Shown one piece after another: positions 1 through 10,436 of a stretch of DNA of 64,000 nucleotides. The stretch lies in the NCBI RefSeq assembly GCF_009749525.1, contig NZ_WOAC01000008.1:62001-126000 (forward strand), written 5' to 3'. The notes beneath the pieces were generated by a model. The model was not told the origin of the DNA. It searched no databases and saw nothing but the letters and a program-made list of their open reading frames with translations. The stretch is from Mesorhizobium xinjiangense. GTDB taxonomy: Bacteria; Pseudomonadota; Alphaproteobacteria; Rhizobiales; Rhizobiaceae. Each line of letters opens with the position of its first letter. Within the stretch, counting starts at the first letter, position 1. Both the position numbers and the translations under genes were made by a program.

Positions 1-206
1 CTGACCAGGCGTGCCGCGCCGCCGAAGCACTTGCCTTCCGTCTCGTCCTCGGCGGAGCAGGTCGAATCGTATTTGTTGATCGATTCAATGCGGCTGTGCC
101 AGTCGTTGATGTGAAGAATGTTGAGCGTGTAGTCGGCAAAGGACGTGGCTGTCGAAAGCGCCAGGCCGGATGCCGAGAGTGCCGCAATGGCTGCGAGTTT
201 CTTCAT
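1..206 (-). CDS. 5'-nucleotidase / metallophosphatase, N-terminal part (runs off left edge)
   Basis: The reading frame starts at an ATG at 206 and leaves the window at base 1, so only about 68 residues are visible. They begin with a signal peptide (MKKLAAIAAL, then a hydrophobic stretch ending SFA). The mature start contains ILHINDWHSR, the metallophosphatase motif I of the UshA/5'-nucleotidase family; its Asp and following His (D-x-H) bind the dinuclear metal centre. The usual form of the motif is LHTNDxH, so the Thr-to-Ile and Trp changes are mild. Two Cys residues follow (STCSAEDETEGKCF). Such enzymes hydrolyse nucleotides or sugar-nucleotides in the periplasm. The family call rests on the N-terminus only, and substrate and full length cannot be judged. 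The 131 bases upstream, before the next gene, hold its probable promoter, which I could not define. Confidence 0.75.
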   Translation of the reverse strand, partial: MKKLAAIAALSASGLALSTATSFADYTLNILHINDWHSRIESINKYDSTCSAEDETEGKCFGGAARLV

Positions 207-337
207 CGTTGTTGTCTCCCATTCAGCGGCGGCACGACCGGCAACCCCTGGCGATCGCGCATGTCGCACGGCTATTTTCTGCATGTTCACACCAAGCCAA
301 TCGCCTATGCAAGCGCTTTTGGCACAATGCACAGGTG

Positions 338-1591
338 CTATTTGGAATAGTCGCGTTCGTCGGCCACAACCTTTCCGTCATTGGGCAGAGAGCCGGCTGC
401 GGCCGCTACGATCGTGCCGGCGAGTTTGGTCACTTCGCGCAGCGAGGCGGCGAGCGCGTTCGCGTCGAGCTCGCGCCCGTTTGCCGGCTCGGCATGCAAG
501 GCCATGCGATCGGTATCTCCGGCGCGGCTGACGACCAACCGGGCGCGCGCGACCTCCGGATGCCGGCGAACGATCTCTGCCACCTGCTTGGGGTCGACGA
601 ACATGCCCTTGACCTTGGTGCGCTGGTCCGCCCGCCCCATCCAGCCCTGGATGCGCCGGCCCGTGCGGCCGCAGGGCGAGCGCCCCGGCATGATGGCCGA
701 CAGGTCGCCGGTGCCGAAGCGAAGCAAGGGATAGGTCGGGTTGAAGGAGGTGACGACGATCTCGCCGACCTCGCCTTCTTCCACCGGGGCGTCGGTGCCC
801 GGTCGCACGATCTCGACGATAAGATCCTCGTTGAGGATCATTCCCGGCAGCGGCGCGCCGTCTTCGCCAGCCGCCTCATAGGCGATGACGCCGAACTCGG
901 CCGTCGCGTAGCACTGGAAGACCGAAATGCCACGCGCCCGGTATTCCTCGCGCAGGGTTGGAAACAGCGCCCCGCCGGAGACCAGCGCCCGGCGGAAGGC
1001 GGAAAGATCGTGTCCGGCTTCGGCCGCCTTGTCGAGCATGATCTTGAGGAAATCGGGTGTGCCGCAATAGACGGTGGGCTTGAGCGCGGCGGCCGCCTCC
1101 ACCTGCATTTCGGTGTTGCCGACGCCGGCGGGAAAGACGGTGCAGCCGAGGGCGCGCGCGCCTTCATCGAGGATGAAACCGCCCGGCGTCAGGTGATAGG
1201 CGAAGGCGTTGTGGACGATATCGCCTGGCCGGATGCCGGCGGCGAAGAAGGCGCGGGCGGCGAGGCCGGGATCGGCGCCGGGTCCCTGCGGCTCCCAGAC
1301 CGGTCCGGGCGAAAGGAACACGCGCCGTCCCGCCAGGGCGGAAACATCGGCAAAGCCGCCGAAGGGCGGCTCCTTGGCCTGGAGCTCCATCAGTTCGGCC
1401 TTGCGCAGAACCGGCAGCCGCGCCAGCGCCTGCGGCGAGGCGATGTCACCCGGCGAAACATGCTCGAGCCTGCGCGCCAGACCCGGCACCCGCGCGGCCG
1501 CTTCGGAAAGGAATGCAGGCAAGCGCCTGAAAAGCTCAGCCTCGCGCTGCGCCTGATCCCGTGTTTCGAGATCGTCGTAATATTCGCCCAT
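338..1591 (-). CDS. Phenylacetate-CoA ligase-like (PaaK family) adenylate-forming enzyme
   Basis: A 417-residue protein of the phenylacetate-CoA ligase family, which activates an aromatic or other carboxylate as an acyl-AMP and then an acyl-CoA. Family features are the YATAEFG block (about 228-234, corresponding to the Y-G-x-x-E motif A5), FGTGDLS near 305, and a C-terminal lid with GWMGRADQRTKVKG. The length matches PaaK (about 430). The oddity is the phosphate-binding loop: PaaK proteins usually have S-S-G-T-T-G-K-P, but here residues 92-103 read FLSPGPVWEPQG and lack the Thr/Ser-rich loop and the Lys. The enzyme may therefore be divergent or use another substrate. The ATG at 1591 is preceded by GGGAGGAG. 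The neighbours give no pathway context. Family confidence is good and substrate is unknown. Confidence 0.8.
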   Translation of the reverse strand: MGEYYDDLETRDQAQREAELFRRLPAFLSEAAARVPGLARRLEHVSPGDIASPQALARLPVLRKAELMELQAKEPPFGGFADVSALAGRRVFLSPGPVWEPQGPGADPGLAARAFFAAGIRPGDIVHNAFAYHLTPGGFILDEGARALGCTVFPAGVGNTEMQVEAAAALKPTVYCGTPDFLKIMLDKAAEAGHDLSAFRRALVSGGALFPTLREEYRARGISVFQCYATAEFGVIAYEAAGEDGAPLPGMILNEDLIVEIVRPGTDAPVEEGEVGEIVVTSFNPTYPLLRFGTGDLSAIMPGRSPCGRTGRRIQGWMGRADQRTKVKGMFVDPKQVAEIVRRHPEVARARLVVSRAGDTDRMALHAEPANGRELDANALAASLREVTKLAGTIVAAAAGSLPNDGKVVADERDYSK

Positions 1592-1617
1592 TGCCTGAAC
1601 TCCTCCCTTTGTGCCCG

Positions 1618-2310
1618 TTATCGCAGGAGCCTGGCCCAGCGCGCAAGGTTGACCAGCGACATCAGGGCGCCCGCGACATAGGTCAGCGCGGCTGCCCTCA
1701 GGACGCTGCGCGCCGCCGGCATGTCGGACGCCTTCAGGTAGCGGCCGTCGTCCAGAATGGGCAGTGCCTTGCCGAAACTGGCGTCGATCTCGACGGGCAG
1801 GGTGAGGAGGCTGACGAGCACCCGCACGCCGAGCAGAGCGACGCCGGCGGCGACGATGGCGACAAACGCCATGGGCGTGCGGGCGATGATGGCAAGCACG
1901 GGCGCCGCGACGAAGAAGATGCCGGCCAGTCGGTCGCTGGCAAGCGCGATCCTTGCCAGGCTCTGCCTTGCGGCAAGCAGCCTTTCGCCGCGTGCGTGCT
2001 GGACAGCGTGGGAGACCTCGTGTGCGGCGATCGCGGCGGCGGAGATCGAACGTCCGTCGTGGTGGGCCGGCAGGAGCCGCACGGCCCGGGCATCGGGGTC
2101 GTAGTGATCGCCATTCTGGCTGGTTTCGACCGCGACATGGTCGAGCCCGAAGCGGTCGAGCAGGTGGCGGGCGAGCTCACCGCCGCTGCCCGGAAGATCA
2201 GGCCGGTCGCGGCCGTGACGCGCTATCGTGTGGCTCACCCAGAGCTGCGGCAGGATCACCGCAGCCAGGAGCGCCGCAATTCCAAGGACCACCAGCATCG
2301 CCCACTCCAT
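1618..2310 (-). CDS. Membrane zinc metallopeptidase (YugP/Zn_peptidase_2 family)
   Basis: A 230-residue integral-membrane protein. An N-terminal transmembrane segment (about 4-22) is followed by a cytosolic domain with AAHEVSHAVQH; His97, Glu98 and His101 form an HExxH zinc site. Two or more hydrophobic segments follow (about 125-165), then SLLTLPVEIDAS, a block typical of the YugP family, and a last hydrophobic helix near the C-terminus. The size agrees with the family (about 225-235). The physiological substrate of these peptidases is unknown. The gene is 26 bases upstream of the ligase-like gene on the same strand and could be co-transcribed with it. Confidence 0.85.
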   Translation of the reverse strand: MEWAMLVVLGIAALLAAVILPQLWVSHTIARHGRDRPDLPGSGGELARHLLDRFGLDHVAVETSQNGDHYDPDARAVRLLPAHHDGRSISAAAIAAHEVSHAVQHARGERLLAARQSLARIALASDRLAGIFFVAAPVLAIIARTPMAFVAIVAAGVALLGVRVLVSLLTLPVEIDASFGKALPILDDGRYLKASDMPAARSVLRAAALTYVAGALMSLVNLARWARLLR

Positions 2311-2375
2311 GTCGTCGCGAGGGGCAGGCTGCCGGCACGCTGCGCGATCTCTTCAGCGCGCGCGCCGGCGATGTG

Positions 2376-2753
2376 TCACGATACGCCTTGGCCGCGTACG
2401 AGTACAAACTGATTTCCGGCCGCGTTGGTGCAGTTGAGCTGGGTCGGCGTGACCTGCGCGCAGGCGACACGCTGCGTCGTCTGGCGGATGAGCGACTTCA
2501 TGAGGATGTCGACGGTCTGGGCGTCACGATATTCATAGGTGCCCTCGGACAGCCGGTTGCCGGTGTCGGTGGCCACCGTCTCGAACGTGCCGCCGGGACT
2601 GAAACGTGAAAGCGACGTTCCGTCCGTGCTCATCCAGTCACCTTCCACGCCGGAAGGCGCACGTGCGACCGGGCCACCAATCGGGCCGCCGGTCTGACAG
2701 CCGGCCAGAATTGCCAAAGCGGCTGCGGCCGTAAATAGACGGGTCATCTTCAT
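2376..2753 (-). CDS. omp10: Omp10-like outer-membrane lipoprotein
   Basis: A 125-residue lipoprotein. The start MKMTRLF is followed by a hydrophobic stretch and a lipobox ending LAGC, so Cys19 would be the lipidated residue. The mature part contains GVEGDW, GGTFETVATDTGNRLSEGTY and QVTPTQLNCTNAAGNQF, which closely follow the pattern of Brucella Omp10 as I recall it, a surface-exposed minor lipoprotein of Hyphomicrobiales. The ATG at 2753 is chosen over an in-frame upstream start at 2786 because GAGGGAG sits 7-8 bases before it and the signal peptide then begins correctly. Function beyond envelope structure is not established. Confidence 0.8.
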   Translation of the reverse strand: MKMTRLFTAAAALAILAGCQTGGPIGGPVARAPSGVEGDWMSTDGTSLSRFSPGGTFETVATDTGNRLSEGTYEYRDAQTVDILMKSLIRQTTQRVACAQVTPTQLNCTNAAGNQFVLVRGQGVS

Positions 2754-3071
2754 CGTGGCGCTCCCTCTCCTCGGTACGCTTGCCATCTACATGCCGGGAC
2801 ACAAAGTCAAAAGCAAGCCGTTGGCCCCCTGTACGAAGGACTTACCGCACCAGGATGTTGCGGAACTGCCACGGGTCCCTCCTGAAGGACCATTGGCGGC
2901 CAAAACACATAACGGGTTCGAATAAAGCGGAAACGGTGCGGCGGCCGGTCTGCGGTCGGGCCGGGAATTTATCGGGCCAGCGGGTTCCGGCCGGCCGAAA
3001 TCGGCGTTATGTAGGCGCTCCGGACCAATCGGCCGGACGCCGGCAAGAACGAAGACGACAGGATACGCACG
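2754..3071. other. Intergenic region between omp10-like gene and ilvD
   Basis: This 318-base stretch separates two divergently transcribed genes and must contain both promoters. I see GC-rich imperfect inverted repeats around 2935-3050 (clusters of GGCCGG and CGGCCGG) but no convincing -35/-10 pair, terminator or small gene. Confidence 0.4.
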
Positions 3072-4907
3072 ATGCCGCAATACCGCTCCCGCACGACAAC
3101 CCATGGCCGCAACATGGCCGGCGCCCGCGGCCTGTGGCGGGCAACGGGCATGAAGGATGGCGATTTCGGCAAGCCGATCATCGCCGTCGTCAACTCCTTT
3201 ACCCAGTTCGTGCCGGGGCACGTGCATCTGAAGGATCTGGGCCAACTCGTGGCGCGCGAGATCGAGAGCGCGGGCGGGGTGGCCAAGGAATTCAACACGA
3301 TCGCCGTCGATGACGGCATCGCCATGGGCCATGACGGCATGCTCTATTCGCTGCCCTCGCGCGAGATCATCGCCGACTCGGTGGAGTACATGGTCAATGC
3401 GCATTGCGCCGACGCGATGGTGTGCATCTCCAATTGCGACAAGATCACGCCCGGCATGCTGATGGCCGCGCTCAGGCTCAACATCCCGGTCGTCTTCGTG
3501 TCCGGCGGTCCGATGGAGGCCGGCAAGGTCACGCTCAAGGGCAAGCAGGTCGCGCTCGACCTGGTCGACGCCATGGTGGCGGCGGCCGACGACAAGGTGT
3601 CGGAGGAAGACGTGCAGACCATCGAGCGCTCGGCCTGTCCGACCTGCGGCTCGTGCTCGGGCATGTTCACCGCCAATTCGATGAACTGCCTGACCGAGGC
3701 GCTCGGCCTGTCGCTGCCGGGCAACGGCTCGACGCTGGCCACCCATGCCGACCGCAAGCGGTTGTTCGTCGAGGCCGGTCACCTGATCGTCGACCTGGCG
3801 CGGCGCTGCTACGAGCAGGACGACGAGACGGCGCTGCCGCGCAACATCGCCGCCAAGGGCGCGTTCGAAAACGCCATGACACTCGACATCGCCATGGGCG
3901 GCTCGACCAACACGGTGTTGCACATCCTCGCCGCGGCCAGCGAGGGCGGCATCGATTTCGACATGGACGATATCGACGCCCTGTCGCGCCACGTGCCAGT
4001 CCTGTGCAAGGTGGCGCCGGCCAAGTCGGACGTGCACATGGAGGACGTCCATCGCGCCGGCGGCATCATGGCGATCCTCGGCGAGCTTGACCGGGCGGGG
4101 CTGATCAAGCGCGAGATGCCGACCGTGCATGCGGCGACGCTTGGCGATGCGATCGATCGCTGGGATATCGCACAGACCGACAGCGCGTCGGTGCGCCGCT
4201 TCTATCAGGCCGCACCCGGTGGCGTGCCGACCCAGGTGGCGTTTTCCCAGGAGGCGCGCTGGAACGAGGTCGATCTGGACCGCGAAAACGGTGTGATCCG
4301 CTCCGCCGACCACCCGTTTTCGAAGGATGGCGGGCTGGCGGTGCTGAAAGGCAACATCGCGCCCGATGGCTGCGTGGTGAAGACGGCCGGCGTCGACGAA
4401 TCGATCCTGAAATTCACCGGCCCGGCGGTCGTCTTCGAGAGCCAGGACGCGGCGGTAAAGGGCATTCTCGGCAACGAGGTGAAGGCCGGCGACGTGGTCG
4501 TCATCCGCTATGAAGGCCCGAAAGGCGGGCCTGGCATGCAGGAAATGCTTTATCCGACCAGCTATCTGAAGTCGAAGGGGCTCGGCAAGGCCTGCGCGCT
4601 GATCACCGACGGGCGCTTTTCGGGCGGCACCTCGGGCCTGTCGATCGGCCATGTCTCGCCGGAGGCCGCCGGCGGCGGGGCGATCGGCCTGGTCAGACCA
4701 GGCGACACGATCGAGATCGACATTCCGAACCGCACGATCAATCTCATGGTTGCGGACGAGGAACTCGAGCGCCGCCGCAAAGAGCAGAACGAACTCGGCT
4801 GGAAGCCGCAGGAGCCGCGCAAGCGCAACGTGACCAAGGCGCTCAAGGCCTATGCCGCCTTTGCCTCCAGTGCCGACAAGGGCGCGGTGCGGGTGTTGCC
4901 GGAGTAG
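3072..4907 (+). CDS. ilvD: Dihydroxy-acid dehydratase
   Basis: A 611-residue protein of the IlvD/Edd family. It dehydrates 2,3-dihydroxy-isovalerate and 2,3-dihydroxy-3-methylvalerate in branched-chain amino-acid synthesis and carries an Fe-S cluster and Mg2+ in the cytosol. Diagnostic blocks are [11 protein letters not shown] (about 80-90), NCDKITPGM (Cys122), and [17 protein letters not shown] with Cys189, Cys192 and Cys195. The C-terminal half has [12 protein letters not shown] and [16 protein letters not shown]. The length equals that of the enterobacterial long form, with no gaps. The ATG at 3072 follows an AGGA at a suitable distance. It stands alone here, without other ilv genes. The sugar-acid dehydratase Edd, the main alternative, is less similar in these motifs. 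Confidence 0.97.
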   Translation: MPQYRSRTTTHGRNMAGARGLWRATGMKDGDFGKPIIAVVNSFTQFVPGHVHLKDLGQLVAREIESAGGVAKEFNTIAVDDGIAMGHDGMLYSLPSREIIADSVEYMVNAHCADAMVCISNCDKITPGMLMAALRLNIPVVFVSGGPMEAGKVTLKGKQVALDLVDAMVAAADDKVSEEDVQTIERSACPTCGSCSGMFTANSMNCLTEALGLSLPGNGSTLATHADRKRLFVEAGHLIVDLARRCYEQDDETALPRNIAAKGAFENAMTLDIAMGGSTNTVLHILAAASEGGIDFDMDDIDALSRHVPVLCKVAPAKSDVHMEDVHRAGGIMAILGELDRAGLIKREMPTVHAATLGDAIDRWDIAQTDSASVRRFYQAAPGGVPTQVAFSQEARWNEVDLDRENGVIRSADHPFSKDGGLAVLKGNIAPDGCVVKTAGVDESILKFTGPAVVFESQDAAVKGILGNEVKAGDVVVIRYEGPKGGPGMQEMLYPTSYLKSKGLGKACALITDGRFSGGTSGLSIGHVSPEAAGGGAIGLVRPGDTIEIDIPNRTINLMVADEELERRRKEQNELGWKPQEPRKRNVTKALKAYAAFASSADKGAVRVLPE

Positions 4908-4977
4908 GATTGCGGCTTCGTCAACTGCATTGCCGGCCGCGCCTGCTCGTTCTAACCTGTCTTCCAGGAGGATCGCC

Positions 4978-5271
4978 ATGGACGAGACGACAGGTTGGCG
5001 GCACATGAACCTGGCGCCGCGCGACGGGAGCCGTATTCTCGCGACGGTGGGTGCGTCGGAGCAGGGGCCGGCCGAGGTCGATGTGGTTCACTGGGCGCGG
5101 GCCGATCAGTTCGGCCCGGAAGGGTGGCGATCGGCCGATTCGCATCCCGGCCAGATCGTCGGCTATGCCGAGCCCGAGTTGAAATGCTGGATGCCGCTGC
5201 CGAAGGCCGGCGCCGAGCCGCATCCGAGCCCGTGGGAAGAAGGTCAGGAACTCTTCGGTTCGGGCATCTGA
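4978..5271 (+). CDS. Conserved hypothetical protein, 97 residues
   Basis: A small, Trp-rich, soluble protein (WRHMNLAPRDGSRIL near the N-terminus, then VVHWARADQFGPEGW and LKCWMPLPK). The opening W-x3-APRDGxxIL pattern recurs in small hypothetical proteins of alphaproteobacteria and phages, some labelled DUF551-like, but no function is known. The ATG at 4978 is preceded by a strong CCAGGAGGAT site 7 bases away, which makes it a real gene. It lies 70 bases after ilvD on the same strand. No transmembrane segment or signal peptide is visible. Confidence 0.65.
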   Translation: MDETTGWRHMNLAPRDGSRILATVGASEQGPAEVDVVHWARADQFGPEGWRSADSHPGQIVGYAEPELKCWMPLPKAGAEPHPSPWEEGQELFGSGI

Positions 5272-5280
5272 GATCCGGGC

Positions 5281-6197
5281 TCAGCCCTGCGCCATCGCCT
5301 CCAATACCGTGGCGATCCGGTCTCGATCGGCTATCAGACCCTTGTAGTCGAGTTGATCCGTGTCGAGCGCGCGCAGTTGCGCGGCGAAGGACGCGGCCAT
5401 CCTGGCACGGTCGGGATGCGCTTGCAGCATGCGCATCGGTCGAGATGAATGCGGATGGTGAACAGGATATCGCCGGATGCCGGCAGCCGGCGCAGGGTCT
5501 GGCGTTCGACACGGATGAAGGCGCCGGCCGAGGGATCGTCGCAAGCAAAGCGCGCCGGCCGTGCGGCCGCCCTTTCGTTGCGCTGAAACGAGGACATCGG
5601 CTTGTGAAGCGCGTCGTCCGCCTGCAATGACCAGTTCATCCGCTCGACCGGCTGCCCGGGCTTGAGATTGTCGAAGATACGGTTGATGAGCAGCGCCGTT
5701 CGTGTGCCGCGGCCGAAGCCGGGGACGGGGGTGTGGATGTCCTCGATCGGATGGCCGAACTTTTCCGCCAGGCTCCACGAAGAAGGGAAACACAGCGACG
5801 CAGCAGCCAGCCGCCATCCACGCTCGCCGCGGCGCATGAGGACGAGATCTTCCTGGACCAGCCGCGAGGCGGTCTTCAATGGCGGTTCGGCGCTGTCGAG
5901 TGCAACATGGCGGTGAGCGCCGATGGTCACGGCTGCGGTGTCGATCGCATGGCTATCGGCATGGTGCGCGGCCAGATGCGAAACAAGCAGTTCAAGCGCT
6001 TCCTGCTGGGCATCGCGGGTTTGCGCCTCCTCGGCAAAGACCAGCGCCGGGCGCTCGGCGAAGTGACGCTCCTTCTCGGCGAGATAGGCTTCGAGATGAT
6101 CGTCGATCTCGATCCAGGTGGCGGGATCGAGCGGTTTCAGCCCGATGGTGAAGGGCTTGGCCGAGCCGTCATAGGGGGTGTGGGCGGGGCTATTCAC
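5281..6197 (-). pseudogene. Heme-dependent oxidative N-demethylase (DUF3445 family), single-base frameshift
   Basis: From a GTG at 6197 the frame encodes HTPYDGSAKPFTIGLKPLDP, then EIDDHLEAYLAEK, the conserved start of the DUF3445 family, which comprises heme-dependent oxidative N-demethylase catalytic subunits acting on methylamines. The family match continues to GDILFTIRIHLDR and is then lost. In the next frame the expected C-terminus appears (MRMLQAHPDRA ... DTDQLDYKGLIADRD) and ends at 5281. Restoring one C in the GACCG at about 5438-5440 (minus strand GACCCG, giving ...HLDPMRML) rejoins the two parts into about 305 residues, the normal family length. The GTG overlaps the end of the frameshifted parE. 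Either a true 1-bp deletion or a C-run sequencing error explains this, and the adjacent gene shows the same kind of lesion. Confidence 0.75.
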
Positions 6198-6482
6198 CCA
6201 AGACCTTGCGCCAGTTTCGATGTCCTTCGGTGACAACCATGACGACAACGTCCTCCTTGTGCTCGTCGACCCTGTAGATCGCGACGTAATTGTCGAGGAC
6301 CATGTATCGATAGGCGCCGATTTCGGGACCAGAAGGGGAAATGTGGCAAGCTTGGCACGGATCCGCGTTTGCAGCCCGTCTACAAATGCCAGCGCTTTCG
6401 CTTCATTGTCCTTTGCAATGAATTCGACAATCGAGAGCAGATCATTGGCTGCGTTGTCCGAGAAAACAACCCGGAACGCCAT
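6190..6482 (-). pseudogene. parE: ParE-type toxin of a type II toxin-antitoxin pair, single-base frameshift
   Basis: The frame from the ATG at 6482 reads MAFRVVFSDNAANDLLSIV, then EFIAKDNEAKALAFVDGL, a typical RelE/ParE N-terminus, and continues to LATFPLL. The C-terminal half expected of ParE (EIGAYRYMVLDNYVAIYRV, then WRKVLGE and stop) is one frame away. One missing C in the CCCC run at about 6335-6338 would give TFPPSGPEIGAYRYMVL and a 97-residue toxin. As written the toxin is broken. ParE toxins usually poison DNA gyrase. The start overlaps the antitoxin stop by one base (TGATG), the normal coupled arrangement. An inactive toxin next to an intact antitoxin is a common decay state, but assembly error is possible. 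Confidence 0.75.
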
Positions 6483-6736
6483 CAGGAGCCTTTTGCCCTA
6501 GCCTGTATGATCCGCTCACGGAGGCGATCAAAGAATGCATCGTCGGCGACGGCAAATTCACCGCGCTCGTATTGCTGCTCCGATTCCTCGATGCGTGACA
6601 GGATGCGGTCCGCCGCCTCGTTCTCGATCTTCTCGCGCAGCGCCTCGTCGATCGCATCTGCTTCCGATGCATATCGGCCGGAACTGACTTGCCTGGCAAC
6701 CCAGTCCTTGACGTCTTGCTTGAGCGGGAGGTTCAT
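6482..6736 (-). CDS. parD: ParD-like ribbon-helix-helix antitoxin
   Basis: An 84-residue, charged protein opening MNLPLKQDVKDWVARQVSSG, then RYASEADAIDEALREKIE. This is the ParD/CopG pattern: a beta-strand then two helices for dimerisation and DNA binding, followed by a disordered toxin-binding tail rich in Glu and Arg. It sits immediately upstream of the ParE frame with a one-base stop-start overlap. Such antitoxins neutralise the toxin and repress their own promoter. The start at 6736 is well supported by a GGTATG context and family length. A lone functional antitoxin may persist to resist related toxins. Confidence 0.82.
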   Translation of the reverse strand: MNLPLKQDVKDWVARQVSSGRYASEADAIDEALREKIENEAADRILSRIEESEQQYERGEFAVADDAFFDRLRERIIQARAKGS

Positions 6737-6774
6737 ACCTTCACTCCGTTGTCAGGCCTGAAGAATATCACAAA

Positions 6775-6794
6775 GGGGTTGGCCATCCAGCCCC
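6775..6794 (-). terminator. Probable terminator of pepF
   Basis: Read on the minus strand, GGGGCTGG-ATGG-CCAACCCC (one G-T pair) is followed by TTTGTG. It lies 4 bases beyond the pepF stop and before parD, so it would separate pepF transcription from the toxin-antitoxin genes. The T tract is short. Confidence 0.5.
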
Positions 6795-6797
6795 GTA

Positions 6798-8657
6798 TCA
6801 ATCATCCAGCGCTTCCAACTCGTCGATCAGGCCTTCGATCACCGCCAGACCCTTGCCCCAGAATTTCGGATCGGAAGCGTCGAGACCGAAGGGCGCCAGG
6901 AGCTCGGAATGGTGCTTGGTGCCGCCGGCGCGCAGCATGTCGAAATATTTCTCCTGAAAGCCATCCTCGGCATTCTGGTAGACCGCGAACAGCGAGTTCA
7001 CCAGGCAGTCGCCGAAGGCGTAGGCGTAGACATAGAAGGGCGCGTGGATGAAGTGCGGGATATAGGCCCAGAAGGTCTCGTATCCCTCGCGCAGCTTGAT
7101 GGCCGGGCCGAGGCTTTCGGCCTGTATGTCGAGCCAGAATTCGCCGAGTTGATCGGAGGTCAGCTCGCCGCGGCGGCGCTCGGTGTGCACCTTGCGCTCG
7201 AACTCGTAGAAGGCGATCTGGCGCACCACCGTGTTGATCATGTCCTCGACCTTCTGCGCCAGCATGGCCTTGCGCTCGCGGCGCTGCGTTGTCGCGTCGA
7301 TGAGCGAGCGGAACGTCAGCATCTCGCCGAAGACGGAGGCGGTCTCGGCGAGCGTCAGCGGGGTGGAGGCCATCAGGGCGCCCTGCTGGGCGGCCAACAC
7401 CTGGTGCACGCCGTGGCCGAGCTCGTGGGCGAGGGTCATGACGTCGCGCGGCTTGCCCATATAGTTCAAGAGAACATAAGGGTGGGCCGAGGGCACGGTC
7501 GGGTGGGCGAAGGCGCCGGGTGCCTTGCCGGGTCTGACCGGCGCGTCGATCCACCGTTTGTCGAAGAAGACGCGCGCAATATCGGCCATTTCCGGTGCAA
7601 AGCCGCCATAGGCCGACAAGACCGTCTGCTTGGCTTGCTCCCAGCCGATGACCGTCTGCGGCGTTTCGGGCAAGGGCGCGTTGCGGTCCCAATGGTTCAT
7701 TTTTTCCATGCCCAGCCAGCGCGCCTTCATGGCGTAATAGCGATGCGATAGCCGCGGATAGGCGTCCCTGACGGCGGCCGCCAGCGCATCCACCACCGGG
7801 CGCTCGACGCGGTTGGCCAGATGACGGCTGTCGGCAATATCCTCGAAGCCGCGCCAGCGATCGGAAATCTCCTTGTCCTTGGCCAGCGTGTTGGTAATGA
7901 GCGTGAAGGTGCGCAGATTGTCCTTGAAGGTTGCCGCCAGGGCTTCCGCCGCCGTCTGACGCTCGTTGCCATCGGCGCTCTGCAGCAGGTTGAGCGTCGG
8001 CTCGAGCGTCATCTCCTCGCCGTCGACCTTGAAGCGCAGTGCCGACATCGTCTCGTCGAACAGCCGGTTCCAGGCGCCGCGTCCGGTGACGGACTTTTCG
8101 TGGAAAAGCTGCTCGATCCGGTCCTCGAGCTGGAAAGGCTTGTCCTTTCTCAAATCGACGATCCAGGGGCGGTAACGGGCGAAGGCGGGATCGGCGTCGA
8201 GCGCCGCGTTGACCGTCTCCTCGTCGATCTTGTTCAGTTCCAGCGCGAAAAAGAGCAGATGCGCGCTGGCATCGGTCATCTTCTCCTGCACGTCGCCATA
8301 GAGCTTGGCACGGCGCGGATCGCTGGTGTCGCCGGCATAGACGAGGCTGGCATAGGAGACGATGCGGCCGATCAGCTCCTCCAGCGCCTCATAGGCCTGC
8401 ATGACAGCGCCCAGCCGGCCGTCTTTGCCGCGCGCGGCCTCAGTGGCGAGCTTGCCTTGCCAAGTCTCCTCGAAGGCGATGGCGTTGGAAAGGGCGCGCG
8501 CCAGGTCGCGCTGCAATTCCGGCGCATCCATCGCCGGATAGAGATCGCTGAGGTTCCATTCGGGCAGGTCGCCGAACTGCGATGCCGTGCGTTTCGGTGC
8601 CCCACCACCTTCGGGAAGCTGCGCTGCGGCGTGGTGGAATAGGCGTTCGATGCTCAT
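6798..8657 (-). CDS. pepF: Oligoendopeptidase F (M3 family metallopeptidase)
   Basis: A 619-residue cytosolic peptidase. The zinc site is TLAHELGHGVHQ with His411, Glu412 and His415. Downstream blocks PLTLAETASVFGE (third zinc ligand Glu) and YAYAFGDCLVNSLF are typical of the PepF subfamily. The length matches bacterial PepF (about 600-620), and the N-terminal all-helical domain is complete. M3 enzymes cleave short peptides of about 6-20 residues and contribute to peptide turnover. The ATG at 8657 is the first good start. The gene is convergent with nothing and divergent from the response regulator at 8804. Confidence 0.93.
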   Translation of the reverse strand: MSIERLFHHAAAQLPEGGGAPKRTASQFGDLPEWNLSDLYPAMDAPELQRDLARALSNAIAFEETWQGKLATEAARGKDGRLGAVMQAYEALEELIGRIVSYASLVYAGDTSDPRRAKLYGDVQEKMTDASAHLLFFALELNKIDEETVNAALDADPAFARYRPWIVDLRKDKPFQLEDRIEQLFHEKSVTGRGAWNRLFDETMSALRFKVDGEEMTLEPTLNLLQSADGNERQTAAEALAATFKDNLRTFTLITNTLAKDKEISDRWRGFEDIADSRHLANRVERPVVDALAAAVRDAYPRLSHRYYAMKARWLGMEKMNHWDRNAPLPETPQTVIGWEQAKQTVLSAYGGFAPEMADIARVFFDKRWIDAPVRPGKAPGAFAHPTVPSAHPYVLLNYMGKPRDVMTLAHELGHGVHQVLAAQQGALMASTPLTLAETASVFGEMLTFRSLIDATTQRRERKAMLAQKVEDMINTVVRQIAFYEFERKVHTERRRGELTSDQLGEFWLDIQAESLGPAIKLREGYETFWAYIPHFIHAPFYVYAYAFGDCLVNSLFAVYQNAEDGFQEKYFDMLRAGGTKHHSELLAPFGLDASDPKFWGKGLAVIEGLIDELEALDD

Positions 8658-8803
8658 TGAATGTCCCCTGCCAGGCGAAAAGTGTCGATTTCGATGAAAG
8701 GTGCAAAGGTTTCGTTCACCGGCTTTCTTGAGCCCCTATTTAGAAGCCCGTGCCATGATGATCCAGACGCGTTTCGCCAATAGATGGGCATTGCGAAGGA
8801 TTC

Positions 8804-10320
<1,517 letters not shown>

Positions 10321-10321
<1 letters not shown>

Positions 10322-10436
10322 AGCATGTCCCGCTCAAACGAAATCGTTTGAGCGAAAGGTACATGCTCCAACAATATTGATCTGGCGCGCATATCTTTTG
10401 CTTCAAACGTATCCGTTTGAAGCGAACGCGCGCTAG
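10321..10436. repeat. RIME-like two-palindrome intergenic repeat, copy A
   Basis: This element contains two perfect palindromes: CGCTCAAACG-AAAT-CGTTTGAGCG (10331-10354) and CTTCAAACG-TATC-CGTTTGAAG (10401-10422). They are linked by about 45 bases that include GGTACATGCTCC and TGGCGCGCATATC. A nearly identical element lies in inverse orientation at 57494-57607, and shorter copies occur at 39354-39435 and 12500-12541. Both stems share a TCAAACG-N4-CGTTTGA core. Size, palindromy and intergenic placement resemble the rhizobial RIME elements; identity with a named family cannot be tested here. The element begins at the stop codon of the response regulator. The following 207 bases to the DUF882 gene contain no recognisable signal apart from GGCCGGGTTTTTGCC. 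Confidence 0.85.

Noticed and set aside
2787-5006. A 739-residue open frame antisense to ilvD
   Set aside because: It lies wholly opposite a well-supported ilvD, has no family features and an Arg/His/Ala-rich composition typical of complementary frames in high-GC DNA.
5334-6482. A fused ParE-N-demethylase protein of 382 residues
   Set aside because: The fusion arises only because a single-base loss in parE puts it in frame with the next gene; the middle segment matches neither family.
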